The notes beneath the pieces are model-generated. The model ran no database searches and was not told the origin of the DNA. It saw only the letters and a program-made list of their open reading frames with translations. A stretch of DNA of 20,875 bases from JBBDMU01 sp040878115. Its GTDB lineage: Bacteria; Bacteroidota; Rhodothermia; Balneolales; Natronogracilivirgulaceae. The translations under genes were made by a program, and so were the position numbers. Below are positions 16,735 through 20,875 of the stretch, one piece after another. Position 1 is the first letter of the stretch. Each line of letters opens with the position of its first letter. The stretch lies in the NCBI GenBank assembly GCA_040878115.1, contig JBBDMV010000092.1, forward strand, positions 1 through 20,875, in the 5' to 3' direction.

Positions 16735-17391
16735 ATGGCCAATAGCACTGAGGTTGCTGAAAAAAATCCAAACATACAACACCATTTCGTTGATTACGAA
16801 CAGCAATTTGAATCATCGAAATTAGGAATGTGGCTATTCCTGGTAACTGAAATCCTTTTTTTTGGCGGACTGTTCGTAGCTTATATCATATATCGGGCCT
16901 GGCATCCTGATCTATTCATCATGGCTGCCGAACAATTGGATACCACTATGGGTGCAATTAATACCGGCGTATTAATTGCCAGTAGTTTAACCATAGCCAT
17001 GGCGATCCGTGCCGCACAATTGAACCAAAAGCGGAATCTAATCATCCTGCTTTCTTCAACAATTGTATTGGCGTTTACTTTTATGGTGATCAAGTATTTT
17101 GAATACACCCACAAGTTTCATTTGGGCATCTATCCTGGGGAGTTTTATACTTATGAGGGGATTGATCATGAACTTGCTTCCGTGTTTTTCAGCATCTACT
17201 ACATGATGACGGCTCTTCACGGCATACACGTAATTATTGGCATTGTCTTCATAGGATGGCTGATCTATAAAGCTTCAAAGAATAGATTTTCAGATCAATA
17301 CTACACTCCGGTAGAGATTACGGCCCTTTACTGGCACCTTGTGGATATCATCTGGATCTTCCTGTTCCCCCTTTTATATTTAATTGATTAA
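16735..17391 (+). CDS. coxC: CoxC, cytochrome c oxidase subunit III
   Basis: A 218-aa integral membrane protein of the CoxC/heme-copper oxidase subunit III family. It has a soluble start of about 30 residues and then five predicted helices. Family markers are SSKLGMWLFLVTEILFFGGLF (about 27-47), the HGIHVIIG helix (about 160-167) and ALYWHLVDIIWIFLFPLLYL at the C terminus. It stabilises subunit I and is cofactor-free. The five-helix form is normal for bacterial enzymes of this type. It begins 37 bp after coxA; no fusion to coxA is present. Confidence 0.95.
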   Translation: MANSTEVAEKNPNIQHHFVDYEQQFESSKLGMWLFLVTEILFFGGLFVAYIIYRAWHPDLFIMAAEQLDTTMGAINTGVLIASSLTIAMAIRAAQLNQKRNLIILLSSTIVLAFTFMVIKYFEYTHKFHLGIYPGEFYTYEGIDHELASVFFSIYYMMTALHGIHVIIGIVFIGWLIYKASKNRFSDQYYTPVEITALYWHLVDIIWIFLFPLLYLID

Positions 17392-17412
17392 TAACATCTA
17401 CGCTTTTTTATT

Positions 17413-17718
17413 ATGAGTGAAAATCATCACGTCGTACCTCTCAAAACACTTCTTTACAACGCTGGTGCACTGTTAGTACTGACAATATTAACCGTAGCGG
17501 TTACCTGGCTTCATATTCCTGAGCCATTTAATGTGGTTGTAGCTATCGGCATTGCATGTATAAAGGCATCATTGGTTGCTATGATCTTTATGAACTTATA
17601 TTGGGATAATAAATTTAACACGATAGTATTTTTGTCATCTCTTGTGTTTTTCCTGGTCTTCGTTTTTATAACCCTTCTGGATACACTCTTCAGGGATGTC
17701 CCATTTGGGATTTATTAA
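17413..17718 (+). CDS. coxD: CoxD, cytochrome c oxidase subunit IV
   Basis: A 101-aa membrane protein with three hydrophobic helices (about 10-30, 37-58 and 67-90), matching the prokaryotic cytochrome c oxidase subunit IV family. The IACIKASLVAMIFMNLYWDNKFN segment in the middle is characteristic. It is a small structural subunit and the last gene of the operon. The coding sequence begins 21 bp after coxC. No strong terminator follows, and the next 900 bases are non-coding repeats. Confidence 0.93.
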   Translation: MSENHHVVPLKTLLYNAGALLVLTILTVAVTWLHIPEPFNVVVAIGIACIKASLVAMIFMNLYWDNKFNTIVFLSSLVFFLVFVFITLLDTLFRDVPFGIY

Positions 17719-17827
17719 GTTTTTAAAGAGAAGTGATAGTAGCTGTATTAGCTATATACGGCAGTTAATCATCTCTCTTATCCCTCGGTTGTATGCTCTC
17801 TGCATACCTGGCAAAAACTTTCAGACC

Positions 17828-18024
17828 AAAGAGCTTAAGTACTTAACCCTATTATGGGCTTTGGTTATAATAGGGTTGTACCCGGCTCACCCGCTTGTTG
17901 AAAACACTGTAGCAGTACAACGGCTAGTGTGACTCGGCATGTTGGAGTTCCCGTTCTGGTAATTCATACTTGTAAGGTTTGTGCATAGAGATTTTCATAA
18001 TCGAACAGGGTAATAGTTGAAACT
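17828..18024. repeat. 197-bp direct repeat, copy 1
   Basis: This block matches 18394-18590 with no length difference and about six substitutions (roughly 97% identity by eye). It starts AAAGAGCTTAAGTACTTAAC and ends ATAGTTGAAACT. Inside are a 12-base palindrome, TTAAGTACTTAA (17835-17846), and a perfect 11-bp inverted repeat, AACCCTATTAT/ATAATAGGGTT (17845-17855, 17867-17877). No coding capacity is visible. Confidence 0.9.
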
Positions 18025-18025
18025 T

Positions 18026-18392
18026 CTGTTTTCCGCAATGCAACACCTTATATAAAACCAGGAACATTCATTTTAAAACTAGTTTATCTATTAAACCCCT
18101 GGCAGGGGTTTAATTATGCATAGCCCCGTACGCAGTGCGGGGTATAAAATTAGCCGGGAAAGAACTCCGTATGGAGTTCAATGTGTTGAAGCTGATCGTT
18201 CAACCCCATCCGGGGTTGTGTTTTTGGATGATGAATCTATCCCCGCACTGCGTACGGGGCTATGCATGGTTTAAGCCTTTCAGGCTTAGCTTTTTTCAGC
18301 TGCTTCAAATAAGTTTATGCAACACCCATATAGTATATATAGAATGACTATCAATAACTTACATTATCATTTTTTAGCTCTGCGGAAAATAG
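18026..18392. mobile_element. Possible non-autonomous element between the direct repeats
   Basis: The sequence between the two 197-bp repeats begins CTGTTTTCCGCA (18026-18037) and ends TGCGGAAAATAG (18381-18392). These are inverted repeats matching at 11 of 12 positions, within two bases of the direct-repeat edges. The interior carries the hairpin cassette at 18091-18288 and no transposase. This looks like a small MITE-like element, but the 197-bp flanks are too long for a target-site duplication, so the mechanism is open. Confidence 0.45.
18091..18288. repeat. Nested hairpin cassette with 27-bp perfect closing stem
   Basis: Five stems in a row. TTAAACCCCTG/CAGGGGTTTAA (18091-18113) is an 11-bp perfect stem with a one-base centre. 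A 27-bp perfect stem pairs 18116-18142 with 18241-18267 and contains GCCCCGTACGCAGTGCGGGG on its left arm. Inside it are GAACTCC/GGAGTTC (18162-18179) and CAACCCC/GGGGTTG (18201-18218). TAAGCCT/AGGCTTA (18272-18288) follows. As RNA this would be a branched, cloverleaf-like fold; as DNA it could extrude a cruciform. Clusters of such short hairpins recur in Bacteroidota genomes, but I cannot name this family. Not coding. Confidence 0.8.
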
Positions 18393-18393
18393 G

Positions 18394-18590
18394 AAAGAGC
18401 TTAAGTACTTAACCTTATTATGGGCTTTGGTTATAATAGGGTTGTAACCAGCTCACCCGCTTGTTGAAAACACTGTAGCAGTACAACGGCTAGTGTGACT
18501 CGGCATGTTGAAGTTCCCGTTCTGGTAATTCATACTTGTAAGATTTGTGCATAGCGATTTTCATAATCGAACAGGGTAATAGTTGAAACT
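18394..18590. repeat. 197-bp direct repeat, copy 2
   Basis: Second copy of the block at 17828-18024, same orientation, ending 50 bases before the stress-protein start. One substitution turns the stem AACCCTATTAT into AACCTTATTAT, which would still pair in RNA through G-U. The inverted repeat therefore persists as a structure. It may contribute upstream sequence to the stress-protein gene. Confidence 0.9.
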
Positions 18591-18640
18591 TACCATATGA
18601 TTGGTTGGTTATAATTATATAAAAAGGAATGCCTTTGATT

Positions 18641-19534
18641 ATGAAGAATATTAAAATACTTGTTCCAACAGATCTTTCCGAACTTAGTAATAAAGCTCTG
18701 GTCCCTGCAGAGGAACTGGTGATCATATTTGGGGGTACTGTTACTCCTGTTCATACAATGCTGGACCTGCCCAATGCAGAAAGTTATTCGTTTCCACTAA
18801 GCCCTGAGTTTGCTGTTGATTACGAAAAAGTAGGTAAGGAGCTCAAAGAAAAACTGGATAAAGTAGCCTCACAATCTGTTGACAAGCAATACCTCAAATC
18901 TGCTGTCGTCAAAAAGGGATTGTCTACATCATCAATCCTTGAAACCTCAGCTGATTATGACTTGATCGTTATGTCTTCGCATGGACGTTCGGGATTCCGG
19001 CGTTATTTGCTGGGTTCGGTTGCTGAAGAAGTTATAAGGCTGAGCGAAGTTCCGGTATTGATTATTAAAGAAGAGGCCAGATTAACCCCTTTAAAAAAGA
19101 TCATGGTAAGTACTGATTTTTCTGATAACTCTTTGGCAGCTTTGCCCTGGGTTAAAGAAATTGCAATAAAGACTGATGCTGAAGTTGATTTAGTGCATGT
19201 GGCAGGCTTCGATCCTTATTTATTGTTTGGTATGAATACCACAGCCTATAAAGAAGAATTGATTCAAAAAAGTGAAGAGAAGATTAAAGAAATTATTTCT
19301 GATCGCCTTTTCGAGATCAAAGATAAGGTTACCCCAAAGATTATCACGACCCCTAAATCAACACACGAATCTCTGTCTGATTTAATAGAAAAGTCGAATT
19401 ATGATCTTGTGGTCATGTCTACTGTTGGTCGGACCGGCCTTGAATATATGCTCTTGGATAGCACCACAGCCAATGTAGTACGCAATGTTTCGGGTCCTAT
19501 TCTTGTGGTACGACCGGAAAAGAAAAAGCTATGA
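18641..19534 (+). CDS. Universal stress protein, tandem UspA domains
   Basis: A cytosolic protein with two UspA domains in tandem (about 1-145 and 146-295), of the kind made under starvation or stress; partner and ligand are unknown. The first domain ends with SSHGRSGFRRYLLGS, close to the ATP-binding GX2GX9G(S/T) motif apart from the first Gly. The second has STVGRTGLEYMLLDS, where the last Gly is Asp, so ATP binding there is doubtful. I start at 18641 (MKNIKILVPTDLS, the normal family start, 297 aa). An in-frame ATG at 18629 would add four residues but leaves no space for the AAGGA at 18623. Its end lies 4 bp from the end of the opposing ATPase remnant. Confidence 0.9.
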   Translation: MKNIKILVPTDLSELSNKALVPAEELVIIFGGTVTPVHTMLDLPNAESYSFPLSPEFAVDYEKVGKELKEKLDKVASQSVDKQYLKSAVVKKGLSTSSILETSADYDLIVMSSHGRSGFRRYLLGSVAEEVIRLSEVPVLIIKEEARLTPLKKIMVSTDFSDNSLAALPWVKEIAIKTDAEVDLVHVAGFDPYLLFGMNTTAYKEELIQKSEEKIKEIISDRLFEIKDKVTPKIITTPKSTHESLSDLIEKSNYDLVVMSTVGRTGLEYMLLDSTTANVVRNVSGPILVVRPEKKKL

Positions 19535-19538
19535 ATAA

Positions 19539-20202
19539 TTAATCTTCAATAATCCGGAAAACAAATTTTTCCAGTTCAACTAAAATGAACACGACTACCC
19601 CTGCCGCGACAATAATAGCCCAGTGAGAAAGCCCGATAGGTGCCGTTTCAAACAAGGTATGCATGAACGGTGTATAGGTGAAAAATAACTGCAATAGTAT
19701 CAATATAGCTACAGCTATGAGCGCATAGGAGTTTCCAAATAAGCCGGATATGGATATAACCGATCGATTCATATAGCGGCAGTTAAACAGATAGAAAGCC
19801 TCCCCGGCCGCTAGTGTATTTACAGCAATGGTTCTTGAAACAGGCATATCTAAACCGGCATCCAGGGCCCAGAAATGTAAGGTCAGAGTGAACCCGCCAA
19901 TCAGAACAGAAACAAACAGTATCCGCCATAAAAAGTAAGTACCTAAAATAGGAGTCCACCGAAATGGGTGGCACCATATTACCGAAATAGTCAAACTGCT
20001 GAATAAAACGCTCTAATGCTGTACGTCGTCTTTTTGTTTGCAGCTTATTAGGACCATGATCATCAAGTATTTGTTGAGCTGTTTCCTCATCTAGTCCATC
20101 AGGGTTACTCTGCAGCTTATCAAGCACCCCCCTGGTATCCATAGAATGCCAGGGGGGATGCTGATTTTTCTTTTGAGTTTTCTCGTCTTGACTGGAACTC
20201 AT
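19539..20202 (-). pseudogene. P-type cation ATPase remnant, internal deletion plus frameshift
   Basis: The start (ATG at 20200-20202) encodes about 70 residues of a Ca/Mg-type P-ATPase N terminus: PWHSMDTRGVLDKLQSNPDG, then LDEETAQQILDDHGPNKL and a basic RRRTALERFIQQFDYFGN. The other end, in a different frame, encodes the last membrane segments: PILGTYFLWRILFVSVLIGG, then MPVSRTIAVNTLAAGEAFYL and a final FILVELEKFVFRI. Everything between is missing, including the actuator domain, the DKTGT phosphorylation site and the nucleotide-binding domain. The join lies near 19960-19990. About 664 bp remain of an expected ~2.7 kb. It is inactive as a pump. A Usp gene beside a cation ATPase suggests an old stress/ion cluster, which is inference. 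Confidence 0.85.
20127..20157. repeat. 9-bp perfect inverted repeat inside the ATPase remnant
   Basis: CCCCCCTGG (20127-20135) is perfectly complementary to CCAGGGGGG (20149-20157) with a 13-base loop. It falls in the remnant's N-terminal coding part, about 45 bases after its start codon. Either it arose after the gene decayed or it is a chance product of Pro/Gly-rich codons. Confidence 0.5.
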
Positions 20203-20343
20203 GATATCGGATTTAGATATAAAGCAAGATGCCGTAGGGTTTACACTTTGTAGATAAACATATAACGGCATGTAAAAAGTTTAGGATTGGCTAGTTGATG
20301 TACTTAAAATCAAATGCGTCTTTCATTTTTAACCCCTGCTTTG

Positions 20344-20351
20344 TATCTTTG
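20344..20351 (+). promoter_or_regulatory. -7 promoter element of the tRNA-Leu gene
   Basis: TATCTTTG, an exact TAnnTTTG match, ends 9 bases before the first base of the mature tRNA. This is a plausible distance for a tRNA promoter in Bacteroidota. It is identical to the octamer before actA. No clear -33 TTTG is present at the expected position. Confidence 0.6.
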
Positions 20352-20360
20352 GAAGCTATT

Positions 20361-20442
20361 GCCGAAGTGGCGGAATTGGTAGACGCGCACGTTTCAGGGA
20401 CGTGTGAGCTTGCTCGTGCGGGTTCGAGTCCCGCCTTCGGTA
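20361..20442 (+). tRNA. tRNA-Leu, anticodon CAG
   Basis: Folds as a class II tRNA. The acceptor stem is GCCGAAG with CTTCGGT (last pair G-U), followed by the D arm with AATTGGTAGA. The anticodon stem CACGT/ACGTG has loop TTCAGGG and anticodon CAG at 20395-20397, reading CUG. A long variable arm (GAGC..GCTC) and the T arm GCGGG-TTCGAGT-CCCGC follow. The long variable arm confirms Leu. Discriminator base A is at 20442; CCA is not encoded. The tRNA sits at an integrase gene, so its 3' end is a probable attachment site. Confidence 0.96.
20420..20442 (+). other. Probable attachment site (attL side) at tRNA-Leu 3' end
   Basis: Inference from position. Integrative elements with tyrosine recombinases commonly insert at the 3' half of tRNA genes and restore it with their own copy. 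Here an integrase begins 134 bp past the tRNA and reads away from it, the usual layout. The second copy would lie outside the window, so the core sequence cannot be defined here. Confidence 0.4.
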
Positions 20443-20449
20443 CACCCTC

Positions 20450-20486
20450 AAAAAGCCGTTTATAGTTGATATAGGCGGCTTTTTTT
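20450..20486 (+). terminator. Intrinsic terminator after tRNA-Leu
   Basis: AAAAAGCCG (20450-20458) pairs with CGGCTTTTT (20476-20484), followed by further T's. An inner TATA/TATA pairing can extend the stem. The A-run and T-run make it potentially active on both strands. It would end the tRNA transcript and insulate it from the integrase gene. Confidence 0.75.
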
Positions 20487-20576
20487 GTATCTTGCTTTCT
20501 CAGTGGGAATGAACGGGAAAGGCAGTTTTCCCTCCTTTTCCCAAAAAGTAGGAACAAATAAAGAGGGCAGATTCCC

Positions 20577-20875
20577 ATGGCATCATTAAGAAAACGTGGA
20601 AAGATATATTACATTCGATTTCAAAGAAGAAGGAACGGAGAATATCAAGGAATTACCCACTCATTACAAACTACTCGAAAAGAAATTGCTCTTCAAAAGA
20701 AGCTTGAATTAGAAGAGGATTACAGAGAAAAGAGAAAAGATCCCTTTTTACCGGGCTTCAAAATTGAAGAAGAAAATCAGAGCCAAACATTTTATACTTT
20801 GAATGATGCTCGCAAGGCATTTCAAAAAAGCAAAATGTTCACATGTCGGGAAAGAACCGTTGATGCGTACATGGA
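20577..20875 (+). CDS. Tyrosine recombinase/integrase, N-terminal part (runs off window)
   Basis: An open frame from ATG at 20577 to the window edge, 99 codons and still open. It begins MASLRKRGKIYYIRFQRRRN, typical of the arm-type DNA-binding domain of phage-like integrases. A highly charged helix (about 35-55) follows, then a segment starting TLNDARKAFQKSK (about 74-86) where the core-binding domain normally starts. The catalytic Arg, His and Tyr residues would lie beyond the window, so activity cannot be judged. The coding strand is very rich in A and in Lys/Glu codons compared with the respiratory genes, which fits an acquired element. AAGAGGG about 10 bases before the ATG may be the ribosome-binding site. 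Confidence 0.8.
   Translation, partial: MASLRKRGKIYYIRFQRRRNGEYQGITHSLQTTRKEIALQKKLELEEDYREKRKDPFLPGFKIEEENQSQTFYTLNDARKAFQKSKMFTCRERTVDAYM

Larger units (their letters stand above)
17719..18640. other. Non-coding stretch with direct repeats and a hairpin cassette
   Basis: No credible gene lies between coxD and the stress protein. Bases 17719-17827 hold nothing I recognise beyond short A/T-rich runs. The rest is a 197-bp direct repeat in two copies (17828-18024 and 18394-18590) bracketing 369 bp that contain the hairpin cassette, all listed separately. The last 50 bases would carry the stress protein's promoter and leader; no clear TAnnTTTG is visible there. Confidence 0.6.

Noticed and set aside
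17696..17932. 78-aa frame starting inside the end of coxD
   Set aside because: It overlaps coxD, then continues into the 197-bp repeat, and has no domain or conserved-looking segment.
18135..18347. Possible 70-aa protein inside the hairpin cassette
   Set aside because: It is made almost wholly of inverted-repeat arms, has no recognisable domain and no ribosome-binding site.
20229..20271. ATGCCGT/ACGGCAT inverted repeat upstream of the ATPase remnant as an operator
   Set aside because: Only 7-bp arms 29 bases apart, with no regulator gene nearby; chance cannot be excluded.
20291..20578. 95-aa minus-strand frame over the tRNA-Leu
   Set aside because: It is antisense to the tRNA; its GLEPARASSHVPETCASTNSA-like content is a familiar artefact of translating the tRNA-Leu complement.

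Overview
The window looks like a chromosomal contig from a Bacteroidota-related aerobe, most likely the Balneolota/Rhodothermota group. This assignment is inference. It rests on three things: an alternative complex III operon joined to a caa3 oxidase, the Bacteroidota-type -7 motif (TAnnTTTG) upstream of both the respiratory operon and the tRNA gene, and weak Shine-Dalgarno signals. A 100-base run of N (3933-4032) marks a scaffold gap.

Layout. 1-329 is non-coding and rich in inverted repeats. 330-2530 (minus strand) holds a GGDDT-type phosphofructokinase and a YciO/Sua5-family protein. 2740-3459 (plus) is a UPF0173 metallo-beta-lactamase-fold hydrolase. 3460-4301 is non-coding, with the gap and two copies of a 55-bp repeat that each contain a perfect 28-bp palindrome. 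4302-4868 is a DUF420 (CtaM/YozB-like) membrane protein. 5163-17718 is one long plus-strand operon. 17719-18640 is non-coding, with a 197-bp direct repeat that brackets a cassette of nested hairpins. 18641-19534 is a two-domain universal stress protein. It converges on the wreck of a P-type cation ATPase (19539-20202, minus). A tRNA-Leu(CAG) follows, and then a tyrosine recombinase that runs off the right edge.

The operon is the functional core. actA-actF encode alternative complex III, a quinol:electron-acceptor oxidoreductase with a pentaheme cytochrome, a MopB/FeS protein, two NrfD-like quinol subunits, a DUF3341 protein and a monoheme lipoprotein. Next come a small one-TM protein, a Sco copper chaperone, and CoxB (CuA plus a fused cytochrome c), CoxA (A2-type), CoxC and CoxD. 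Gaps between genes are 1-82 bp, with one overlap. The predicted path is menaquinol to ActC/ActF, through FeS centres and c hemes to the CoxB heme c, then CuA, heme a and heme a3-CuB to O2. No heme A synthesis genes (ctaA/ctaB) are in view.

I did not find an obviously new enzymatic system. The least explained material is the non-coding repeats, above all the hairpin cassette at 17828-18590. Also worth attention are the structured leader of the operon and the island boundary at the tRNA-Leu.
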